Positions 8,013 to 13,559 of a stretch of DNA of 13,559 bases are shown one piece after another (position 1 is the first letter of the stretch; each line of letters starts with the position of its first letter). The notes beneath the pieces were generated by a model. That model saw only the letters and a list, made by a program, of their open reading frames with translations, was not told where the DNA came from and did no database searches. The translations under genes and the position numbers were made by a program. Origin of the DNA: Acidobacteriaceae bacterium (GTDB taxonomy: Bacteria > Acidobacteriota > Terriglobia > Bryobacterales > Bryobacteraceae); assembly GCA_019246575.1 (NCBI GenBank), contig JAFAQG010000213.1, positions 1 through 13,559 of the forward strand. The letters are read 5' to 3'.

Positions 8013-8243
8013 ATGTTTCGTGCTGACCTGTAGCGCGCGTTTCCACCAATGATCAGCGGACTCTTCCGATGCAGCTTCGCGCGCTTGGTGCCGGTTTCGT
8101 TTCGCTCAGTGAGGCGCTGGATCTGACCACGCCAGCAGGGCGCGCCATGGCCGGTCTGCTCGCGACTTTTCTGGCTTCGAAGGCGAGCATGGACAAGTAC
8201 GTTTCTCGCGCTCAGGGAGCGGCAGCGTGACAGCGGGCGACCG
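8013..8243 (+). pseudogene. Serine recombinase (resolvase/invertase family) remnant
   Basis: An ATG at 8013 begins MFRADL-(Y), where one missing base in the next codon breaks the frame. From 8033 the frame reads ARVSTNDQRTLPMQLRAL, the N-terminus of a resolvase-type serine recombinase including the catalytic serine (RVS). It then jumps directly to GAGFVSL followed by EALDLTTPAGRAMAGLL, which in intact proteins lies about 80 residues further on. After LLATF the frame is lost again: a neighbouring frame reads a degraded FEGE (compare FERE), another ends in RERQRDSGRP, like the GRP before the helix-turn-helix. The in-frame continuation stops at 8230. So there are at least two frameshifts, an internal deletion and loss of the C-terminal DNA-binding domain. 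LRAL occurs at both sides of the expected join in relatives, suggesting deletion through short homology (inference). Certainly non-functional. Confidence 0.88.
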
Positions 8244-8376
8244 AATGTACATGAATGGCGGCTCCCGAACACCCGCAAAAGTGATATAACATTGCCTATC
8301 TGCAACGACGCAGTTGACTGCTTCGATGGCGTTTTGTTATCGGCTGCGCCTCGGTCGACCAGAGGAGGAAACATAT

Positions 8377-9252
8377 ATGAAACGCTGCGTAGTAATATCG
8401 ACTCTGCTGACTTGCCTTTTGTGCCCATGGCTTGAATCGGGGCGTGCCGATGCGAGCGAGGGTCAGGATGATGACCCACAGGCACAAGGCATCAGCACCT
8501 GCCCAGTCGTAATCAGTTCTCCGGGGAATTACGAGCTTACGGCAGATTTGACCTGTGGCGGAGGGGATGGAATCACGATTAACTCGAGTGATGTGCACCT
8601 GAAGCTCGAAGGACATAAGATCACTGCAGACGCGGGTGCCAATAGCGCCATTTACGTGAATCGGGGTGGCCTCGTGACTTTGGATCGCGTTCGGATTTCC
8701 GGTCCCGGTCTGATCACAAACAGCGGGAACACTTTCCTCTGGGGAGTTGAGCTGAATACCGTGAACCACTCGCAAATCCGTGAGCTTACCGTAGTGGGGT
8801 CGAGACAAGACGGTATAAGCGCTTATAACTGCAATTTCCTGGTGATCAGGTCAAATGTCGTCGGGCGGAACCAGCAAAACGGGATATTCCTCTCCAGCGT
8901 TCACTCCAGCGACATTTCGCGAAACGATGCCAGCGGCAACGGAATCGGCATGCAGATAATCGGGAGTGGCACTGACAACACGGTGAGTCACAATATTATA
9001 AACGGAAATGATGTCGGTCTGATAATCGGCAGCGGCGCGAGTGTCCATAACAACGTCACAATCGGGAATCGCTACAACGGGATTGACGTTTATGGACCAA
9101 ACGTTGAGGTTTCGAACAATACGTCGTTGACGAACGGAACTTACGGCTTTGTGAACGCAGATTACGACCTGTTCGACCACACCGCAGACTGCTCGGGAAA
9201 CGTGTGGAGCGACAACACCTTCTTCACTGCCAACCAAAGCTGCATTCGCTGA
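8377..9252 (+). CDS. Secreted right-handed parallel beta-helix repeat protein
   Basis: A 291-residue protein. The start at 8377 is chosen because a full AGGAGG lies 8 nt upstream and because it opens a signal peptide (MKRCVVISTLLTCLLCPW…, likely cut after ADA at 24-26); an upstream in-frame ATG at 8325 lacks both. The mature part is a beta-helix of about eight to nine turns, seen as repeated DGI(T/S), NGIFL, GIGMQI, VGLII, NGIDV and asparagine-ladder positions. Cysteine pairs flank it: STCPV…LTCGG at the N-terminal cap and ADCSG…QSCIR at the C-terminal end. The fold occurs in polysaccharide lyases, NosD-like proteins and adhesins; no catalytic cluster is recognisable, so a carbohydrate-binding or surface role is as likely as catalysis. 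It is convergent with the cupin gene, 64 bp away, with no clear terminator between. Confidence 0.85.
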   Translation: MKRCVVISTLLTCLLCPWLESGRADASEGQDDDPQAQGISTCPVVISSPGNYELTADLTCGGGDGITINSSDVHLKLEGHKITADAGANSAIYVNRGGLVTLDRVRISGPGLITNSGNTFLWGVELNTVNHSQIRELTVVGSRQDGISAYNCNFLVIRSNVVGRNQQNGIFLSSVHSSDISRNDASGNGIGMQIIGSGTDNTVSHNIINGNDVGLIIGSGASVHNNVTIGNRYNGIDVYGPNVEVSNNTSLTNGTYGFVNADYDLFDHTADCSGNVWSDNTFFTANQSCIR

Positions 9253-9316
9253 CCGGCGCTGGTTTCACCGTCAATTAGCATGGGATAGCCCGCCGTGTTG
9301 GATGACGCGATTACAA

Positions 9317-9712
9317 TTAGTTCCGGTATTGCTCATCGCTGACATGTTCCATGCAATCGACGACCTTGCCGTCTTTCTTCTCCTGGATGGCGATATGGGT
9401 CATGGCGGTGGTTGGCGTTGCTCGGTGCCAGTGCTTTTCACCGGGCGCGAACCAGACCACATCTCCGGGACGAATCTCCTCGACTGAGCCGCGTTCGCGC
9501 TGCGCCCAGCCACAGCCCGCTGTCACGATGAGAGTTTGCCCTAGTGGATGGGTGTGCCACGCAGTCCGTGCACCTGGCTCGAAAGTGACACTCGCGGCTT
9601 GCAGGAGCGCCGGATCAGGCGCCTGGAAAAGCGGATCGATGCGTACGCTCCCGGTGAACCATTCCGAGGGTCCTTTTGCGGATGGTTGCGAGCCAGCTCG
9701 TTTGATTTCCAT
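9317..9712 (-). CDS. Cupin, AcHNL/GtHNL-type (R)-hydroxynitrile lyase-like protein
   Basis: A 131-residue single-domain cupin. It resembles the manganese-dependent hydroxynitrile lyases of Granulicella tundricola and Acidobacterium capsulatum along its whole length, beginning MEIKRAGSQ and with matching blocks such as [13 protein letters not shown] and [20 protein letters not shown]. The four metal ligands fall at the same numbers as in GtHNL: His53, His55, Gln59 and His94. His106 and the pocket residues Ala40, Val42 and Gln110 are also those of the wild-type enzyme. Such proteins release HCN from cyanohydrins in vitro, but their natural role is unknown. GGAG lies 7 nt before the ATG. On the minus strand the gene follows the SDR scar by 29 bp and the DUF2255 gene, a set suggestive of a small redox/detoxification operon. 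Cupins are versatile, so the activity is a prediction. Confidence 0.88.
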   Translation of the reverse strand: MEIKRAGSQPSAKGPSEWFTGSVRIDPLFQAPDPALLQAASVTFEPGARTAWHTHPLGQTLIVTAGCGWAQRERGSVEEIRPGDVVWFAPGEKHWHRATPTTAMTHIAIQEKKDGKVVDCMEHVSDEQYRN

Positions 9713-9741
9713 GTTTGTGCTCCGAAGAACTCAGGCCGCGA

Positions 9742-9806
9742 TCACAAGACTGTCATTCCGCCGTCCACGGCCAGCGCGTGGCCATTACACAGCCCGCACC
9801 GGGCAT
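9742..9806 (-). pseudogene. Short-chain dehydrogenase/reductase (SDR) 3' scar
   Basis: Between the DUF2255 and cupin genes the minus strand encodes NGHALAVDGGMTVL followed by a TGA at 9742-9744. This is the C-terminal signature of classical SDR oxidoreductases (…GxVNGHxLxVDGG…). One base upstream in frame it continues as MPGAGCV, so a single-base deletion at the valine-asparagine junction (around 9786) separates the halves of a GAG-(Y/C)-VNGH segment. Only about 20 of the usual 240-260 residues remain. The rest of the gene, including the Rossmann glycine motif and the catalytic YxxxK, is absent, because DUF2255 coding sequence begins 14 bp upstream of the scar. The stop lies 29 bp before the cupin start, an operon-like spacing. 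This indicates a former DUF2255-SDR-cupin operon. Confidence 0.75.
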
Positions 9807-9819
9807 GCAGTTTGCATAT

Positions 9820-10215
9820 TCAAGTCACATTGTTATATGCCGACCCGCGCGGTGCAATCCGGATAGTTGCGGCGCGGGCGCGCGCATTGATCATGGGTGG
9901 AAGATAGGGGCTATTGTTGTATTTCTCCCGGTAGGCCTCGTCGATCTGATGGTTAATGGGCCCATCGACCGGCTCAAAGGTAACTTCCTTTGTCATGCCC
10001 GCCGCGGTGATCCGCCCCGCTCTTTGTCTTAGCGCCGCCCGATACCAGCGAGAGTTCTGTCCGTGGTACGCGCGCACATAAAGAGCATCCCCAACCACTA
10101 CGGACCAAATCCAGGTCGGGGTTCCGTATGTTACTCCGTCGTCACGGAATGGCGAGATGTGCAGGTCGTCGGTTTCAGCAATCCTGCTCAGTTCGTCTTT
10201 GGACCAGACAGCCAC
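9820..10215 (-). CDS. DUF2255 family protein
   Basis: A protein of 131 residues of unknown function. Recognisable family features are WSKDELSRIAETDDLHI, the stretch GTPTWIW-VVVGDALYVRAY, GQNSRWYRAA-RQRAGRI, and the C-terminal VTFEP…IDEAYREKYNNSPY…RARAATIRI. The same C-terminus is encoded at 1-159. The residues after APR (GSAYNNVT) do not match the other copy and probably come from read-through into sequence at the deletion that removed the adjacent SDR gene. The frame stays open upstream to 10323, but the added residues are not family-like. A GTG at 10215 is chosen because AAGGAG lies exactly 6 nt before it; an ATG at 10221 sits directly against that AAGGAG with no spacing. It lies between a PfkB kinase gene and the SDR scar, all on the minus strand. 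Confidence 0.85.
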   Translation of the reverse strand: MAVWSKDELSRIAETDDLHISPFRDDGVTYGTPTWIWSVVVGDALYVRAYHGQNSRWYRAALRQRAGRITAAGMTKEVTFEPVDGPINHQIDEAYREKYNNSPYLPPMINARARAATIRIAPRGSAYNNVT

Positions 10216-10221
10216 CGGCAT

Positions 10222-10227
10222 CTCCTT
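10222..10227 (-). promoter_or_regulatory. Ribosome-binding site deciding the DUF2255 start
   Basis: AAGGAG on the minus strand. It touches the ATG at 10221 with zero spacing but is 6 nt from the in-frame GTG at 10215, which favours the GTG start. Confidence 0.5.
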
Positions 10228-10292
10228 CAGTGTTTCCGAATTTTCGATTCTGCAATCGGTTCTTTGCTGGTTCCCGGATGCGTCATTATCGA

Positions 10293-11231
10293 TCACGTGC
10301 GCAGCCGCGCAGTTCGCATCCAAGCCTCAGTTTCAGATTGCGGCAGAACGCCGTTAACGGCTCCGACACGCTGGACGCTGAGACCGGCGACTGCATTGGC
10401 GAACTGACCGGCATCGGGCAGCGAAGCGTCATTCAACAGTGCTGTTATGAATCCAGCGGCAAACGAATCGCCTGCTCCCGTGGTGTCTTTGACCTCGACC
10501 TCAAAGGCGGGACATCTCCATTCCCGGTCCGCGGTGTAGATGGCGCAACCTGATGCGCCGAGCTTCAGGACGACGGTACGAACTCGCTTTTCAAGCACAA
10601 CGCGCGCAGCAATGGCCGCATCCGTCGAGCCGGTCATCATCTCTGTTTCCGGCTCGTTCATGAAGAGAAAGTCTATGTAGGGGAGGCACGGCTCGAGATC
10701 GCGCATCCAGGCGCCTTGCGGGTCCCAGTTTGAATCGAAGGACGTGGTGAGCCCGAGGGCGCGCGCGCGCGCCAGCGTCTCGCGGCCACGGCTACGGAAA
10801 GCGGGCAACACGAAGAGGCTCGCCATGTGATAGTGCGCGATTCCCGAGCACAGCTCCGGCGTAAAATCGATTCCGGTCTGAAGCGCCTCGTTGCTAGCGC
10901 CTAATTGATGGAAGAATTTGCGTTCTCCATTGCGGCTGACAACGGCGACGGTTGCTGCAGTCCGGCAAGACAGCCGCTCAACGCGACTGGTGTTCACGCC
11001 GGCCGCGGCGAGGCGTTCGAGAAGGAATGTTGCGTTCTCGTCGTTGCCAACGGCCCCGAGTAGCCGGGTAGGAACCCCGAGAATGCCGAGGGCGCGACTA
11101 GTGTTCGCCCCGTTACCGCCAACGTGAAACTCGATGCAGTCGACAAACGTCGTGCTTCCCCAATGCAGTTGGTCAACGGGTCTGACGACGATATCGTAGA
11201 CAAGATTCCCCGAGCACAAGACACCCTTCAT
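10293..11231 (-). CDS. PfkB family carbohydrate kinase (ribokinase-like)
   Basis: A 312-residue cytoplasmic sugar kinase. It starts with the family strand VLCSGNLVYDIVV and has the first PfkB signature at about 38-51 (GGNGANTSRALGILG). The second signature is DTTGAGDSFAAGF at 249-261, in which Asp255 is the catalytic base and GAGD forms the anion hole. NEPE at about 192-195 and KLGASG near 224 also fit the family. It transfers phosphate from ATP to a sugar or nucleoside hydroxyl; the exact sugar cannot be read from the sequence. The start is the ATG at 11231, which begins the typical N-terminal strand, although the ribosome-binding site (GGAAG, 1 nt away) is poor. It lies 66 bp downstream of the Cache-sensor gene and about 70 bp upstream of DUF2255, all on the same strand, so co-transcription is possible. 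No transporter is nearby. Confidence 0.9.
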   Translation of the reverse strand: MKGVLCSGNLVYDIVVRPVDQLHWGSTTFVDCIEFHVGGNGANTSRALGILGVPTRLLGAVGNDENATFLLERLAAAGVNTSRVERLSCRTAATVAVVSRNGERKFFHQLGASNEALQTGIDFTPELCSGIAHYHMASLFVLPAFRSRGRETLARARALGLTTSFDSNWDPQGAWMRDLEPCLPYIDFLFMNEPETEMMTGSTDAAIAARVVLEKRVRTVVLKLGASGCAIYTADREWRCPAFEVEVKDTTGAGDSFAAGFITALLNDASLPDAGQFANAVAGLSVQRVGAVNGVLPQSETEAWMRTARLRT

Positions 11232-11297
11232 TCTTCCGTGGTTTGCCCGGTTGTCAGCTCCGCGTGGTGGCTTGTTGGCTTATCGATTCGCGTTCGA

Positions 11298-12425
11298 TTA
11301 CATCGAAGCTGCTGCCGCACGGTCGTTGGATGATGCGGGGACCGCTGCTTCGATACCTGCGAAGCGTTGCGTCCGGTGCAGGTAGTAATAGACGCAAAGC
11401 AACGTCAGCATGAAGAGCGCCAGGATGACCATGATGAGCGCGAAATGCTCGAGGCTTCGGACCGGCGCTGCCGCCAAGTGTTCTTCCGCGCTGACGAGCA
11501 CAGTCCACCCGAGGTTTGGATAATGCTGCTTCAGGCCCGTTCCCGAGAAAGCAATCAGATAAGGTCCGCCGCGCACATCGGCCATTTGAAAACCGGACTG
11601 CCGCCCCTGTACCGGCCCGAGGGCATCCCGGATAGCGTCGAACTCGGTGGACTTGACGCGAGCGAAGACGTCGGTGTTGGGTCCGCTGATTACAGTTCCA
11701 TCATCGTTGACGAGGATGGCTTTCGCGCCGCTGCCGATTTGGGCTTGCTGGAAGGGCGCAAGGATCTCGCTCAGGCTCACAGCCGCGCTGAGCACGCCCA
11801 TAGTGCGCCCCGCGGCAGTATCGACGACCGGTACTCCGACGGTCACGTAATCCGATTTTGTGAACTCGTCGTTGACGATCTCGCTGATTCTGACTGCGCC
11901 ATTGCCGTTGTTGAACGCTGCTTGCCAGTTCTCGTCTTGCGAGTAGGAGGTCCTGGGCGGCTGTCCGCTGGCGGCGACAACATCGCCGTTTTCGTCGGTC
12001 AGAACCAGCCCAAGCAAGCGTGCATCGGAGGCTTTTTGACGGCGAAGCAGTTCATCGGCACTCGAAGAGCCGGTCGATGCGCCGGTGGTTCTCGCGCCGG
12101 CTTTCGCCGCTGACCCAGTTGCCGTTGCAGCAGTACCGGACGGCGATTTTGCGGGCGTGCGGCGGCCGGAGGAAACCGCTGCTATGACGGTCGGATCCGA
12201 TGCGATGGCAGTAACCTCCGCAACTCTATCGGTAACGAACTGCGAAACGTTGTTGCTGTAGGTGGCCGCAATAGCCTGGAAATTGCTTCCCATGGACCTG
12301 TCGAGAGCTCGGTCACTGCGGCCGGTGAGCACGAGACCAATGACGCTCAAAGGCACAATTACGATGACAAGCGCAAGGAGAAGTTTGGTGATGGAAACGC
12401 GAACTTCGAGTCGATCAACGGGCAT
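11298..12425 (-). CDS. Membrane-anchored Cache-domain sensor without an output domain
   Basis: A 375-residue protein with one transmembrane helix at each end (about 14-33 and 329-349) and a large extracytoplasmic part between, the topology of a Cache receptor. Double-Cache features are visible in the outer part: WQAAF (about 167-171), YVTVGVPVVD (193-202), a VLSAAVSL strand, VNDDGTVIS, and GWTVLVSAEE near the end. An insertion of about 40 low-complexity residues rich in Ala, Gly, Ser and Thr (85-122) interrupts the domain. After the second helix only about 26 residues remain, with no HAMP, kinase, methyl-accepting or GGDEF domain. The start at 12425 is preferred over an ATG at 12449 because GGAGG lies 6 nt before it. 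Cache domains bind small ligands such as amino acids and organic acids. This protein may signal through a separate partner or be a degenerate receptor. Confidence 0.82.
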   Translation of the reverse strand: MPVDRLEVRVSITKLLLALVIVIVPLSVIGLVLTGRSDRALDRSMGSNFQAIAATYSNNVSQFVTDRVAEVTAIASDPTVIAAVSSGRRTPAKSPSGTAATATGSAAKAGARTTGASTGSSSADELLRRQKASDARLLGLVLTDENGDVVAASGQPPRTSYSQDENWQAAFNNGNGAVRISEIVNDEFTKSDYVTVGVPVVDTAAGRTMGVLSAAVSLSEILAPFQQAQIGSGAKAILVNDDGTVISGPNTDVFARVKSTEFDAIRDALGPVQGRQSGFQMADVRGGPYLIAFSGTGLKQHYPNLGWTVLVSAEEHLAAAPVRSLEHFALIMVILALFMLTLLCVYYYLHRTQRFAGIEAAVPASSNDRAAAASM

Positions 12426-12686
12426 CTGACACCTCCCATGTACGTTCACTCATGGAGGCATTGCCATTGCCCCTAGCCGGCTCGATTCCTCATCCAGCCG
12501 GGGGTGGGGCTACATAGCCGCTCCGCCTAAAATCATACTGCAATTTGTGGCAAAGCAAATCCGGTTGAAAGAGGCGTACCGGGAGAAGTGGCACAAATAC
12601 GCCGAAATGAGCCGGCTTTTTCGAGAACTCAGGCCTATGCAGATGCGGCCATGTAAAGCAAAGCGCGGCGCGCCTCCGCACGAGAG
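12426..12686. other. Intergenic stretch upstream of the Cache gene
   Basis: About 260 bp that should hold the promoter of the Cache gene on the minus strand, but no clear -10/-35 pair stands out. It has a tiny hairpin GGCTA-CA-TAGCC at 12508-12519. A plus-strand frame beginning with a GTG at 12547 (IRLKEAYREKWHKYAEM…) has a protein-like start but no ribosome-binding site and runs antisense into the next gene, so I do not call it. Confidence 0.35.
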
Positions 12687-12953
12687 TTACGCGACTTCGC
12701 TGTTGCGATGCATACCCACGGCCGAGATCGTGCGGGACAAGGCATCCGGGTATTCGCGTTCGATGAGGCTCCGAAGATTTTGCCGTTTCAAGCGGCCGCG
12801 CCTGCCGGTTTGCTCGTTGAGCCAGCGACCCGCGGCGGTATAAATGTGCAGCGGGCCTATTGCCCAATGGCCCGTCTTCCCAAAAGTGCGCAACGGCACA
12901 CCGTCACCGGCGAGCTGGCGTAACTCCTGCTCGCGGCGCGATTTGCTGTCCAT
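12687..12953 (-). CDS. Small hypothetical protein (88 residues)
   Basis: A basic 88-residue protein with a composition and pattern that look like real coding sequence: LAGDGVPLRTFGKTGHWAIG, then LHIYTAAGRWLNE, TGRRGRL and LRSLIEREYP. I recall similar short hypothetical proteins in Acidobacteriota but know of no function. The tryptophan- and glycine-rich centre with Arg/Lys clusters might suggest nucleic-acid contact, which is speculative. No signal peptide, membrane segment or cysteine motif is present. The ATG at 12953 has no evident Shine-Dalgarno sequence. A 9-bp inverted repeat starts 9 bp upstream, which could affect expression. It follows rpoC on the same strand, but hairpins between them make read-through uncertain. 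Overlapping frames on both strands lack such a pattern. Confidence 0.55.
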   Translation of the reverse strand: MDSKSRREQELRQLAGDGVPLRTFGKTGHWAIGPLHIYTAAGRWLNEQTGRRGRLKRQNLRSLIEREYPDALSRTISAVGMHRNSEVA

Positions 12954-12961
12954 TGTTCAAC

Positions 12962-12996
12962 GAGCAACTCTTAGCGCACCTCAAGACGAGTTGCTC
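12962..12996. repeat. Inverted repeat just upstream of the small hypothetical gene
   Basis: GAGCAACTC (12962-12970) and GAGTTGCTC (12988-12996) are perfect 9-bp complements around a 17-nt loop. On the minus strand the repeat lies immediately upstream of the 88-residue gene's ATG at 12953. It could be an operator or a leader hairpin masking translation. Confidence 0.45.
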
Positions 12997-13003
12997 TCGA
13001 ATG

Positions 13004-13027
13004 GAAGGTCGCTGACGGCCGACCTTC
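13004..13027. repeat. Second hairpin between rpoC and the small gene
   Basis: GAAGGTCG (13004-13011) and CGACCTTC (13020-13027) form a perfect 8-bp stem around an 8-nt loop. It has no strong T-run on either side. It may be an auxiliary terminator behind the stronger hairpin at 13051-13080. Confidence 0.4.
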
Positions 13028-13050
13028 ACTTTCGCTATGGCGCTGGTCGG

Positions 13051-13080
13051 AACGAGCCCTATGTCACGTGAGGGCTCGTT
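13051..13080 (-). terminator. Probable terminator of the rpoC transcript
   Basis: AACGAGCCCT (13051-13060) and AGGGCTCGTT (13071-13080) pair perfectly over 10 bp with a 10-nt loop. The hairpin begins 20 bp after the rpoC stop codon on the minus strand. The GC-rich stem and its position at the end of an essential operon fit an intrinsic terminator. The T-tract is short (GTT then TCC), so termination may rely partly on other factors. Confidence 0.6.
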
Positions 13081-13099
13081 CGAGCAGACGCCAAACCAG

Positions 13100-13559
<460 letters not shown>

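Noticed and set aside
7766..8485. Minus-strand frame of 239 codons
   Set aside because: It shows no recognisable pattern and runs antisense to both the recombinase relic and the start of the beta-helix gene.
9351..9866. Plus-strand frame of 171 codons opposite the cupin
   Set aside because: It is antisense to a cupin with every metal ligand in place, and has no domain features of its own.
11367..12113. Plus-strand frame of 248 codons opposite the Cache protein
   Set aside because: It is a shadow caused by high GC content; the minus strand has two membrane helices, Cache motifs and a strong ribosome-binding site.
12547..12843. Plus-strand frame starting IRLKEAYREKWHKY as a small gene
   Set aside because: It starts at a GTG with no ribosome-binding site, and its second half is antisense to the better-supported 88-residue gene.

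Overview
The window looks like a chromosomal segment of an Acidobacteriota bacterium (Terriglobia/Bryobacterales-like). This is inferred from three things: a very large TonB-dependent, Oar-like receptor with an N-terminal carboxypeptidase-regulatory domain; a cupin whose sequence and active-site residues match the manganese-dependent hydroxynitrile lyases of Granulicella and Acidobacterium; and a lineage-typical hypothetical protein with an N-terminal STGPRSEEGK-type motif. The 3' end of rpoC lies at the right edge, so this is core chromosome next to a loosely organised accessory stretch.

Layout, left to right. 1-887 (+): the 3' end of a DUF2255 gene followed by a tandem-domain carboxymuconolactone decarboxylase-family gene. 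977-2092 (-) and 2168-3397 (+): a divergent pair, an exported amidohydrolase-2 family enzyme and a multipass HGSNAT/DUF5009-like acyltransferase. 3475-6768 (-): the TonB-dependent receptor, with a good -35 element just upstream. 6990-7712 (-): the STGPRSEEGK-type hypothetical protein with a hairpin in its leader. 7713-8376: mostly non-coding, but holding the decayed remains of a serine recombinase. 8377-9252 (+): a secreted right-handed beta-helix protein. 9317-11231 (-): hydroxynitrile lyase-type cupin, a scar of a short-chain dehydrogenase, a second DUF2255 gene and a PfkB-family sugar kinase. 11298-12425 (-): a membrane-anchored Cache sensor with no output domain. 12687-12953 (-): a small hypothetical protein. 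12962-13080: three hairpins, the outermost probably the rpoC terminator. 13100-13559 (-): rpoC 3' end.

How the genes fit together. DUF2255, CMD-family, SDR and AcHNL-type cupin genes are, from my knowledge of bacterial gene neighbourhoods, often found together. Here the set appears in two pieces in opposite orientation: DUF2255-CMD on the left (+) and DUF2255-(deleted SDR)-cupin on the right (-). The right-hand copy shows a clear deletion scar, with about the last 20 SDR residues still present between DUF2255 and the cupin. With the recombinase relic between the two pieces, the region looks rearranged and eroding. The other genes are ordinary scavenging functions (receptor, exported hydrolase, sugar kinase) with no visible joint pathway. 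I found no defence system, CRISPR array, tRNA, rRNA or intact mobile element.
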